Of a DNA stretch of 54,751 nt, positions 9,101-15,330 are shown in pieces. Positions within the stretch are counted from its first letter, which is position 1. Each line of letters opens with the position of its first letter. Under the pieces are notes generated by a model. The model was not told the origin of the DNA. It was given only the letters and a program-made list of their open reading frames with translations, and searched no databases. Made by a program: the position numbers and the translations under genes. Origin of the DNA: JAHBXC01 sp964350875 (GTDB lineage Bacteria; Planctomycetota; Phycisphaerae; Phycisphaerales; UBA1924); the NCBI GenBank assembly GCA_964350875.1, contig CAYGLT010000006.1, positions 1 to 54,751 of the forward strand, read 5' to 3'.

Positions 9101-9419
9101 GTTCCAACTCGTGTTCCACCCGTCGGGCCGACTGATCTTCTGCGCAGGCCGCGGGCCCGAGGTGATGGTCCTGGATGTCGAACGCCGCGAGGCCCTCGCT
9201 TCGCTGGTGGCTCACGAGCGACTCGTGTTCGCGATGGAGATCACCGACGACGGCGACACGCTCGTCACCTGCGGCGAGGATGGCTGGGTCTCGGTCTGGG
9301 ACCTCGCGCGTCTGCGGTCATATGTCCAGGGCAACTCGCACGCGTGGAGAGACCCGATCCCCGAGTTGGGACTCAGTTTGCGCGCCTCCACCGATGAAGA
9401 ATCAGCGCGCCGCCGATGA
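6105..9419 (+). CDS. Ser/Thr kinase with N-terminal zinc-finger anti-sigma motif and C-terminal WD40 repeats
   Basis: A 1104-residue fusion. The N-terminus holds an H-x3-C-x2-C motif (H27, C31, C34) of the anti-sigma (ZAS / zf-HC2) type. The kinase domain spans about 73-350: Gly loop SRGGQGVV, K103, HRDLKPSN (203-210), DFG (223-225), APE, all intact. A transmembrane helix lies at about 370-394. Residues about 500-1085 hold at least seven WD40 blades (for example LFVWD, VRVWE, ATVWD, IRLWD, VSVWD), forming a propeller on the other side of the membrane. The start overlaps the sigma factor stop (TGATG). The layout suggests an outside propeller sensing a ligand, and an inside kinase plus zinc finger controlling the adjacent sigma factor. 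The functional link is inference. Confidence 0.93.
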   Translation: MARPCITPSALEAFALRGEGDPSVAAHLLRCDACRALVEEIRANERFLADAAPAIVEGLTASAMELSRFSVDGFEIIAEISRGGQGVVCRAVQKATKRPAAIKMLLAGSLASDRQRARFDREIEIAAALRHPYIVTVFQSGSTADGLRFVAMEYIEGVPLDAHLRSAMPVDTRSTKAQVDRVMRLFSMIAAGVAHAHGAGVIHRDLKPSNILVDDNGAPHIVDFGLARVVEMSTAYSYSREFAGTPAYAAPEQLDRSIGDVGAATDVYAIGLMLYTALTGAHPYPLDGSLPELVRHAVSTPPAPPSRLVGRLPSDVETIVLKSLAKDPERRYPNAAALASDIDDYLSGRPISARRDSAMYVLGRMAARHRGAALAAVFMLVTLAGAAMGLALLARDLDKERVTALEALSASNIHRARLMAATGELKQAEQLLWEEADAAGVDPNAVDLSVEQSPAARRATWAMMEYYSRISRAMRVDFGRVPSRIRFDAEGATLRATGADGATAHWNADGRRLGFHGTVWDIEPKLVATISASGDGSLIAHAGPDGLGVYDAERREWLTGSAPWPSEPRMIVMNPAGSQIAVLDDAHGLHIRDARTLDQVAVLIEPGPECDASGAMSFSTDGDYMVAQHTTPDRGGAVRRWETAGWSEILPPLTAKPSHRVVFESPMNPSISDGGLRVAAGMGNNAAMWDSDRPGDPAMLLAHLASVNGVWFSRDALLAISASPDGDLFVWDLTTNKPLVRWRNGDRAVMLDVRQDLGLVAVADHAGFVSVYELRKHPWHTRYPTPPDGTLALALTPDGSRVAWGGLGGSITVLNRTTGATHTFPAHEGLLTALQFLPGDARLMSAGLDGAVRVWEHETGTLARTIDEGLVGVWSLAIDPGAERLVATCINGEINAWSLASGERTLLRAGGLPRSPMTKFSPAGDLLVSACVDGVATVWDPVRGQVIRELKGHGAAVRAAAFSPDGATLATGSDDHTIRLWDARTGRETGVIRGVPRDVFQLVFHPSGRLIFCAGRGPEVMVLDVERREALASLVAHERLVFAMEITDDGDTLVTCGEDGWVSVWDLARLRSYVQGNSHAWRDPIPELGLSLRASTDEESARRR

Positions 9420-9570
9420 CGAGAAGCGCAACCGTGTCGATCACCAGCACGGCGATGAGCAGACCGCTCGGCTGTCCTCGGGAGACGCTCACCATCACGC
9501 CGATCGCGATGGCGGCGAGTATCCCAAGCCAGGCCGCGAGACCGCAGAATGTCAGGATCGATTTCAACAC
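9373..9570 (-). CDS. Small two-helix membrane protein
   Basis: A 65-residue protein, GTG start at 9570, with two hydrophobic helices: about residues 5-27 (LTFCGLAAWLGILAAIAIGV) and 38-58 (LLIAVLVIDTVALLVIGGAL), ending RWRRAN. The frame is open further upstream, but that part is Arg-rich and not protein-like. The 3' end overlaps the end of the WD40 kinase gene by 47 bp on the opposite strand. No family recognised; function unknown. Confidence 0.5.
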   Translation of the reverse strand: MLKSILTFCGLAAWLGILAAIAIGVMVSVSRGQPSGLLIAVLVIDTVALLVIGGALILHRWRRAN

Positions 9571-9697
9571 ACGACGCCGCCTGTGTGAAAGGGCGGTGGG
9601 ACGATGGGGCTCCAGTGAGACTTGCTCGAAGGCGCCCGCGTCTATCACTTCGGGTTGAAGAAATTTGACTTCCCGGACAGCCGCCAGAATTGCCCGT

Positions 9698-10234
9698 TCA
9701 GCGTGAGCCGCGGGACGATCGTTTGGGCGCGGCCTTCTTCGCCGGGGTCTTTCGCTCGGGCGATTTTTTGCCCGGCTTTGTCCGCGGCGCCGCCAGCGCG
9801 GCCTCGTACTTCGCGATGAGGGCATCGACCGGCGTTCGTGCGATCGCCTTGCCGATCAGGTCGAGCGGCAGATCCTCGACCTTCTTGAAGCGCACACAGC
9901 ACTTGCCCATGTCGAGTTTCTTGCCTGTCTTCGCCCACGCCGCGCGGAGCCACTCCTCGTCCTGCGCCGTGTAGATGTTCATCAGGTACAAGGACATGTG
10001 GTTTTTCTGCGATGCCAGACTCGCGAACGGCAGCGGCTGTTTCGGGTCGCAGTGATACCCCTTGGGGTAGACCGAGTGGGGGATCGAGTACCCGATCATG
10101 CCGTAGCCCATGCCCTCGGAGACGCCCTCGGGCAGGTGGTCGAGGATCACCCGCCTCACGGCCTCGATCGCTTCCCGACGCTCGGCCGGGAGTTCGGCGA
10201 GATACTGCGCAACCGTGGTGGCCTTGCTCTGCAT
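9698..10234 (-). CDS. DUF1801 (YdhG-like) protein
   Basis: A 178-residue protein. Residues 1-135 match the DUF1801 / YdhG iron-chaperone-like fold, with the usual opening MQSKATTVAQYLAELP and the motifs MGYGMIGYSIP and KNHMSLYLM. The C-terminal 35 residues are Lys/Arg/Pro-rich, like many small nucleic-acid-binding tails. ATG 10234 is chosen over ATG 10243: the family begins with MQSK, and a TACAAT box (10242-10247) sits 7 nt before it, overlapping the upstream ATG. That would make the mRNA leaderless. It is downstream of, but not clearly co-transcribed with, the globin gene. Confidence 0.85.
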   Translation of the reverse strand: MQSKATTVAQYLAELPAERREAIEAVRRVILDHLPEGVSEGMGYGMIGYSIPHSVYPKGYHCDPKQPLPFASLASQKNHMSLYLMNIYTAQDEEWLRAAWAKTGKKLDMGKCCVRFKKVEDLPLDLIGKAIARTPVDALIAKYEAALAAPRTKPGKKSPERKTPAKKAAPKRSSRGSR

Positions 10235-10241
10235 CCGCCGC

Positions 10242-10247
10242 ATTGTA
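10242..10247 (-). promoter_or_regulatory. -10-like box TACAAT 7 nt before the DUF1801 start
   Basis: Reads TACAAT on the minus strand and overlaps an alternative ATG at 10243. At this spacing the transcript would begin at or next to ATG 10234. No Shine-Dalgarno sequence lies between. No clear -35 box. Confidence 0.45.
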
Positions 10248-10277
10248 CAGGACGCCGGAGCGCACTCCGACGACGCT

Positions 10278-10712
10278 TCAGGCAGCGGTGTCCGGGAGGC
10301 CCAGCCGGGAGGACATCGACACAGCCATCCGCTGCGCGGCGATCACGAACGCCCCACGCGCCGGCGCAGCGATGATCCGCTCGACGGTCCGCTCCCAGAG
10401 TTCCAGCCATCGCGCGAAGTGTGCCTTGGACAGGCCCGCCAGACGCGCATGGACTTCAAGCGGGCGGCCCGAGTATCTGCCCGTGTGAAGCACGACCGTC
10501 GACCAGAAGTCGTACATTTTGGGAAGGTGGCGCGACCAGTCCTCGACATGCCGGTCGAAGACCTTGCCGAGCAGGTCGTCCTCACGCACCGCCGAGTAGA
10601 ACGAATCGACCAACGCGCGGATGTCCGCCTCGGACACGAGGGCGGCGACGGAAGAGTCCGCGCGGGATTCGGTGAGGGGGAGCGTTGTCCGCCGTGAATC
10701 GTCGGGAAGCAT
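10278..10712 (-). CDS. Group III truncated haemoglobin
   Basis: A 144-residue protein of the 2/2 (truncated) globin family, group III: LVDSFYSAVREDDLLGKVF then DWSRHLPKMYDFWSTVVL, LAGLSKAHFARWLELWERTV and the C-terminal helix. The proximal haem histidine should be H88 or H98; a distal-side Tyr is at 39 (FYSAV). The ATG at 10712, after AAAGGG, is preferred over a start at 10778 that would overlap the upstream gene. The family binds O2 or NO, often in nitrosative-stress or redox roles. It lies 43 bp after an HMA/MauE-like membrane protein gene on the same strand, so the two are probably co-transcribed. Confidence 0.88.
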   Translation of the reverse strand: MLPDDSRRTTLPLTESRADSSVAALVSEADIRALVDSFYSAVREDDLLGKVFDRHVEDWSRHLPKMYDFWSTVVLHTGRYSGRPLEVHARLAGLSKAHFARWLELWERTVERIIAAPARGAFVIAAQRMAVSMSSRLGLPDTAA

Positions 10713-10755
10713 GCCGGCCCTTTCGCGAAAGTCGATGAGGAATCGTACGCGCGCC

Positions 10756-11493
10756 TCAGTGCGCGGCGATCCCGACAAGCATGGCCGCGGCCATCGCCGC
10801 CATCGTCAGATCCTCGACGAGCGTGACCTTGGTCATGGGCAAATTCAACGCCGTGCCAAGGCAGGCGCAGCGGATCTGCTGCTTCTGCATCAGCGAGCGA
10901 AGCACGCCCGCGGCGCCAACGAGCATGATCACCAGCGTCACGATGTTCGTCACCACCGGCGCAAGGTTCAGCAGATACGCGACGCCCAGCGCGAGTTCGA
11001 CGAACGGGTACGCCCACGCCCAGGGCTCGAACGCCCGGGCCGGGATGTCGTACATGCGAAACGCGCTCACGAACCCGCGCAGGTCGAGCAGTTTGAAGAA
11101 CGAGAAGACAAGGAAGAACCCGGCCATGAAGTGACGCATGATCGGTTCGACGCGCCACCCGTCGGTCGCGTACGCGATGAGCAGCACGGCGCCGAGGATG
11201 TACCCCACGATCAGGAAGAGCGGATAGAGGGATTCCTTGGGCGTCGAATCGATGACCTCGGGCGTGTTCGCGGCTGGTTGGGGCGCGACGGGCTTGAGGG
11301 TGTAGTCGCCGGCTTTGGCCACGGCGGATCGCAAGGCACCCTCGTCCACCGGGGAGTCGCTGGCAACCGTCGCCCGCTTCTTCTCGAGCGAGACCTCGGC
11401 CGATACCACCCCCGGGACCGAGCGGAGGGCGTCTCCGACCTTGGCCACGCACGACTGGCAGTGCATTCCGTCGACCGCGTACTCGGTCCGCAT
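10756..11493 (-). CDS. HMA metal-binding domain fused to MauE/DoxX-like membrane protein
   Basis: A 245-residue protein. Residues 1-68 form a heavy-metal-associated domain with the GMHCQSC motif (C12, C15), the copper/soft-metal site of this family. A linker is followed by four transmembrane helices (about 90-240) of the MauE/DoxX type, with GYILGAVLL, ELALGVAYLLNL and a CAC motif (C209, C211) in the last part, which may form a redox-active or metal-binding pair. It could relay metal or electrons at the membrane; the substrate is unknown. An AGGGAG site precedes the ATG. It is the first gene of a likely operon with the globin. Confidence 0.85.
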   Translation of the reverse strand: MRTEYAVDGMHCQSCVAKVGDALRSVPGVVSAEVSLEKKRATVASDSPVDEGALRSAVAKAGDYTLKPVAPQPAANTPEVIDSTPKESLYPLFLIVGYILGAVLLIAYATDGWRVEPIMRHFMAGFFLVFSFFKLLDLRGFVSAFRMYDIPARAFEPWAWAYPFVELALGVAYLLNLAPVVTNIVTLVIMLVGAAGVLRSLMQKQQIRCACLGTALNLPMTKVTLVEDLTMAAMAAAMLVGIAAH

Positions 11494-11653
11494 GGATTGG
11501 CTCCCTGAGCGGCGAGGGCGGGAAAGCCCTCTCTCGGCTCACCCTAGGAGGCCATCGAGCGGCAGGAGGCGCCGAGATTCCAAGGATCATCGACCGTACG
11601 CCCCGTTTGGGGGCCATTGAGCCCCGATTCCGCTCTCCAGGGGCCCTCGGGCC

Positions 11654-11681
11654 TTGCCGCTGGGGTGGGGCGGCCTATCCT
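11654..11681 (+). promoter_or_regulatory. Promoter of rpmE
   Basis: TTGCCG (11654-11659), 16-nt spacer, TATCCT (11676-11681), followed by about 74 nt before the rpmE ATG. This leader is long for a gene of this size and may carry regulation. Confidence 0.45.
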
Positions 11682-11755
11682 TCCCGCTCCCCAAAGCCGG
11701 CCGGTCCGGCGGCCGATGGGGGATGATCCACGCGAGCAAGGCCTCGGAGCGAGCC

Positions 11756-11977
11756 ATGAAGACTGACACCCACCCCAAGTACTACCCCAACTGCAAGGTC
11801 TACTACAGCGGCGAAGTCGTCATGACCGTCGGCGCGACCGTCCCCGAGATGCATGTCGATGTCTGGTCCGGCTCGCACCCCTTCTTCACCGGCAAGCAGG
11901 CGTTCGTTGACGCCGCCGGCCGCGTCGAGAAGTTCCAGCGCAAGTTCGGCGGCAACTACTTCACGAAGAAGAAGTAA
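11756..11977 (+). CDS. rpmE: Large ribosomal subunit protein bL31
   Basis: A 73-residue bL31, starting MKTDTHPKYYPNCKVYYSGE. The conserved GSHPFFTGKQ and the Lys-rich C-terminus are present. Only one cysteine (C13) remains; the CxC and later CxxC pair of zinc-binding bL31 are absent, so this is the zinc-free form. It precedes prfA, a conserved arrangement. A hairpin follows at 12023-12048. Confidence 0.95.
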   Translation: MKTDTHPKYYPNCKVYYSGEVVMTVGATVPEMHVDVWSGSHPFFTGKQAFVDAAGRVEKFQRKFGGNYFTKKK

Positions 11978-12022
11978 GTCCGCTCCTCAGCGCCGATCGC
12001 TGTACGCATGAGTTCCTGATCC

Positions 12023-12048
12023 ATCCCCCGTGCGTGATCGCGGGGGAT
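12023..12048 (+). terminator. Terminator-like hairpin after rpmE
   Basis: Perfect 8-bp stem ATCCCCCG/CGGGGGAT with a 10-nt loop, followed by GTTCTTG (weak T-tract). The right arm contains the ATG at 12047 that would otherwise be taken as the prfA start. Confidence 0.55.
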
Positions 12049-12069
12049 GTTCTTGCGCGCGTCGCTCCC

Positions 12070-12075
12070 TACGCT
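12070..12075 (+). promoter_or_regulatory. -10-like box TACGCT 7 nt before the proposed prfA start
   Basis: TACGCT is followed by 7 nt and then TTG 12083. The position after the rpmE hairpin suggests that prfA has its own promoter and a leaderless transcript. Confidence 0.4.
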
Positions 12076-12082
12076 TCCGCAC

Positions 12083-13186
12083 TTGAGCACCCTCCACGCG
12101 TCCATCCCGCCCGCAGTCGCCGCGAAACTCGACGACCTCAGCGCGCGGCGTGCGGACTTGGCCAGGCGTCTGTCCGATCCCGAAGTCCTGGCCGACCACC
12201 GCGCCGTGCGCGACCTCTCGATCCAGAAAGCCGCGCTCGACACGACCGTCGATCGCTACCAGCAACTCAAGTCGCTCATCGCAGAGGCGGACGAACTGCG
12301 CGAGGCGTCGAAGCCCGGCGCGTCCGACGCCGAACTGGCCACGCTCGCGCGTGAGGAACTCCCGGAAATCGAGGCGAAGATCGAGGTCTTGGCGCGTGAG
12401 ACCATCGAAGCGCTCGTGTCGGGCGACGACGCGGCCGTCGGCTCGGTCATGCTCGAACTCCGCGCGGGCGTCGGGGGCGACGAGGCCGCGCTGTGGACCG
12501 CGGATCTCCTCGCGATGTACGAGGCGTTCGCGAAGCGTCGCGGCTGGCGCACGGAGTTGCTCGAAGTGAGCGAGGCGGTGGGCGTGAGCGGGGGGGTGAA
12601 GGCCGCGGTGCTCAGCGTGCAGGGCGAGGGCGTGTGGACCGACCTCGAGTTCGAGGCGGGCACGCATTGCGTGAAGCGCGTCCCCGCGACCGAAACACAG
12701 GGGCGCATCCACACCAGCACCGCGACCGTCGCCGTGCTCCCCGAACCGGAGGAGGTCGACCTGAAGATCGATCCCGCGGATGTCGAGGAGAATGTCACGA
12801 CCGCGCAAGGTCCGGGCGGGCAGAATGTGAACAAGGTCTCGACCGCCGTGCGCCTCTTCCACCGCCCGTCGGGCGTTGAAGTGCGCATGCAGGAGAGCAA
12901 GAGCCAGCGGCAGAACCGCGACAAGGCATGGCGCCTGTTGCGTGCTCGGTTGTACGAGATCGAGCGCGAGAAGATCGCGCGCGAGCGCAACGAGGCGCGC
13001 TCCTCGCAGATCGGCGGCGGAGAGCGCTCCGAGCGCATCCGCACCTACCGCTTCAAGGAAAGCATCGCCGTCGATCACCGCCTGGAACGATCCTTCGGGC
13101 TCTCCGAGGTGCTCGCGGGCTCGCTCGACGGGCTGGCGTCCGGGCTGCGTCAGGCGGAAATCGAACGGCGCATCGCGGCGCTGTAA
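12083..13186 (+). CDS. prfA: Peptide chain release factor 1
   Basis: RF1, 367 residues from TTG 12083. The stop-codon-reading PAT tripeptide is at 201-203 (RVPATETQGRIHTS), which distinguishes RF1 from RF2 (SPF). The peptidyl-tRNA hydrolysis motif GGQ is at 245-247 (QGPGGQNVNKV). It releases finished proteins at UAA and UAG. The ATG at 12047 is possible but lies inside the arm of the rpmE hairpin and adds 12 residues with no family likeness; TTG 12083 places the protein start (LSTLHASIPPAVAAKLDDL) where RF1 normally begins. The start choice is uncertain, the identity is not. The usual partner prmC does not follow. Confidence 0.93.
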   Translation: MSTLHASIPPAVAAKLDDLSARRADLARRLSDPEVLADHRAVRDLSIQKAALDTTVDRYQQLKSLIAEADELREASKPGASDAELATLAREELPEIEAKIEVLARETIEALVSGDDAAVGSVMLELRAGVGGDEAALWTADLLAMYEAFAKRRGWRTELLEVSEAVGVSGGVKAAVLSVQGEGVWTDLEFEAGTHCVKRVPATETQGRIHTSTATVAVLPEPEEVDLKIDPADVEENVTTAQGPGGQNVNKVSTAVRLFHRPSGVEVRMQESKSQRQNRDKAWRLLRARLYEIEREKIARERNEARSSQIGGGERSERIRTYRFKESIAVDHRLERSFGLSEVLAGSLDGLASGLRQAEIERRIAAL

Positions 13187-13404
13187 CAAGCACAACTCGT
13201 TTGGCGCCATGGACATCGGGCGGTGCGGCCCGGCATTTATTACACGCCGTGCTGCTCGTGTGCTTCGTGGTGTGCAGATTTCACTTGCACGATCCGCGCG
13301 ATGTGAGAAGATGCGCAGAGAGAACACGCATGAGGGCCCACGCGCCTGGGGGAAACGGGCGCGCGGGCCGGAGACAACTCATCACTCAAGGGAAGGAGCA
13401 TCAC

Positions 13405-14205
13405 ATGCGATCAATGGCTTTGTGCGCCGCGGCAATCGCGGCGGGTGTCGGTGGTCTCGCGCACGCACAACTCGTCGTCGCGAACGACGGCGCAGCGAAC
13501 TCGAACATCTGGCACATCGATCTCGACACGAACACCGCGACCTCGGTGTTCTCGGGCGCCGACGCCCGCGCGTGGGGGATGGCCTACAGCGCGAGTTCCA
13601 ACACGCTCTACTGGAACAACGGTGGAACACTTTTCTCGTCCCAGTTCAGTCTGGGCGGGCTGACCCCGACCTCGGTCGCGCTCACGCTCGACGGCGCCAC
13701 GACCAACTTCGTCGGGCTCGCGTGGTGGCAGGGCCGCCTCGTCGGCACGCGCAACATCGGGACCGAGGGCGTGTACGACATCAATCCCCTCACGGGCGAA
13801 GCCGCGCTCATCAACACCTACGCTTCCGCCTTCGATTTCGGCGGGATCGACTCCGACGGCACGCGCCTGTTCGGCATCAACGACGCCGCCGGCGGCGGGC
13901 AGGGCGCCGGCCTCTACGACATCGACCCCAACACCGGCAACGCGAACTTCATCGTCGGATCCCCGGCGGGCGACACCGATATCGACGGCCTCGCGATCGG
14001 GAACAACCGCGCGTACTGGGTCAACGACACCGGGAGCCAGGGGATCTTCGTCTACAACCTCGACACGAACAGTTTCGAGTCAATGCTCGCGAATCCGATC
14101 ATCGGGTCGGGCATTTTCTCGGCGGGCGCCTACATCGTCCCGACGCCCGGCGCCGCTGCCCTTCTGGGTTTGAGCGGGTTCGCCGCGCTGCGTCGCCGCC
14201 GCTGA
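13405..14205 (+). CDS. Secreted PEP-CTERM-like protein
   Basis: A 266-residue protein with a signal peptide (MRSMALCAAAIAAGVGGLAHA). Repeated short blocks (for example NIWHIDLDTNTAT, GVYDINPLTGEA, GLYDIDPNTGNA, GIFVYNLDTNSF) look like blades of a beta-propeller. The C-terminus is a PEP-CTERM-like sorting signal: VPTPGAAALLGLSGFAALRRRR, i.e. Pro-rich start, hydrophobic helix, Arg cluster. Such proteins are processed by an exosortase and exported or anchored at the surface. GGAAGGAG (13391-13398) gives a strong ribosome-binding site. The terminator at 14235-14274 follows. Confidence 0.87.
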   Translation: MRSMALCAAAIAAGVGGLAHAQLVVANDGAANSNIWHIDLDTNTATSVFSGADARAWGMAYSASSNTLYWNNGGTLFSSQFSLGGLTPTSVALTLDGATTNFVGLAWWQGRLVGTRNIGTEGVYDINPLTGEAALINTYASAFDFGGIDSDGTRLFGINDAAGGGQGAGLYDIDPNTGNANFIVGSPAGDTDIDGLAIGNNRAYWVNDTGSQGIFVYNLDTNSFESMLANPIIGSGIFSAGAYIVPTPGAAALLGLSGFAALRRRR

Positions 14206-14234
14206 AACCACACGCCGCCTCTCATTGCGCACTC

Positions 14235-14274
14235 ACGCGGGCCGGGCATCTTCGCTCGGTCCGCGTTGTTTTTC
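14235..14274 (+). terminator. Intrinsic terminator after the PEP-CTERM-like gene
   Basis: 10-bp stem (14235-14244 with 14257-14266, one G-T pair), 12-nt loop, then TTGTTTTTC. Confidence 0.7.
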
Positions 14275-14351
14275 GAGATTCTTCCCGGAGATTCGCCCCC
14301 GTGCGGTAGCATGGCCCAGGAGTGAACCACCCCGGCTCGGAGGAGAGATCC

Positions 14352-15302
14352 ATGCGGACGATCGTCACCCTCGGCGCACTGTGCGCCTCGTCACTCGCCC
14401 TCGCGGGCGATCCGTCGTTGCCCGATGTCGCCATCGTCGCGGCCGCCAGCAACACCACGATGCCCGAGAACAACACACGCTTCACCGACGCGCGCGACAA
14501 ACTCCTCGCGACCGGCAAGTTCAACTCGGTGTCGATCTACAACGCCACACGCTTCAACCCCGACGGCGGCACGCCCTCGCTCGCGACACTCCAGCAATGG
14601 GACGCGGTCCTCGTGTGGAGCAACGACTCCTTCGACGACGCCGTCGCGATGGGCGATGTCCTCGCTGATTATGTCGACGCGGGCGGCGGCGTGGTCGTCG
14701 CCGTCTTCGCCAACACGAGCACGAACACCGCGCGCTTCCTTCAGGGGCGCTGGCAGACCGGGAACTACATCGCGATCCCCCAGAACGGCGGCTTCGTGCA
14801 GGGCGCGGGCGAACTCGGGCAGGTGCTCATCCCCGATCACCCCATCATGGACGATGTCCAGACCTTCGTGACCCGCTGGGATGTCACCGACCAGGGCCTC
14901 ATCTTCGGCGGATACCGACCGACCAACCTGTCGGTCACTCCCGGCTCGACCATCGTCGCGAAGTGGAACACCGGGCACTCGCTCGTGGTGCTGGCGCCGA
15001 ACCCGCGGGTTGTTGAACTGGGCTTCCACCCCGTTTCGAGCGATGTGAACGAGTTCGCGTACTGGGACGCCGCCACCGACGGCGACCTGCTCATGGCCAA
15101 CGCGCTGTGCTTTGTCATGGCCGATGCGCCGTGCCCGGGCGACGCGAACGGGGACAACATCGTCAATTTCACCGACCTGAACGCCGTGCTCGCCGACTTC
15201 GGCATGTCCGGGACGGGGCTGACGGGGGATGTCGACGGCGACGGGACGGTGAACTTCGCGGACCTCAACCTCGTGCTCAGCGCGTTCGGCTCGGAGTGCT
15301 GA
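14352..15302 (+). CDS. Secreted protein with dockerin-like calcium-loop tail
   Basis: A 316-residue protein with signal peptide (MRTIVTLGALCASSLALA-G). The body (about 20-260) has a layout like a ThuA/GATase-type alpha/beta fold: PDVAIVAAA, QQWDAVLVWSN, ADYVDAGGGVVVAVFA and HPIMDDV, as in proteins that bind carbohydrate or act as surface enzymes. This call is weak. The C-terminal 55 residues hold two EF-hand-type loops (GDANGDNIVNF, GDVDGDGTVNF), each followed by a DLNxVL helix. It shares this tail with the proteins at 3908 and 44728. A GGAGGAGAG ribosome-binding site precedes the ATG. Confidence 0.83.
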   Translation: MRTIVTLGALCASSLALAGDPSLPDVAIVAAASNTTMPENNTRFTDARDKLLATGKFNSVSIYNATRFNPDGGTPSLATLQQWDAVLVWSNDSFDDAVAMGDVLADYVDAGGGVVVAVFANTSTNTARFLQGRWQTGNYIAIPQNGGFVQGAGELGQVLIPDHPIMDDVQTFVTRWDVTDQGLIFGGYRPTNLSVTPGSTIVAKWNTGHSLVVLAPNPRVVELGFHPVSSDVNEFAYWDAATDGDLLMANALCFVMADAPCPGDANGDNIVNFTDLNAVLADFGMSGTGLTGDVDGDGTVNFADLNLVLSAFGSEC

Positions 15303-15318
15303 ATCCATCGCGACCCGC

Positions 15319-15324
15319 TACGCT
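15319..15324 (+). promoter_or_regulatory. -10-like box TACGCT 6 nt before the aroDE start
   Basis: TACGCT, 6 nt, then GTG 15331, with no Shine-Dalgarno sequence. Fits a leaderless transcript. Confidence 0.45.
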
Positions 15325-15330
15325 CCCCGC

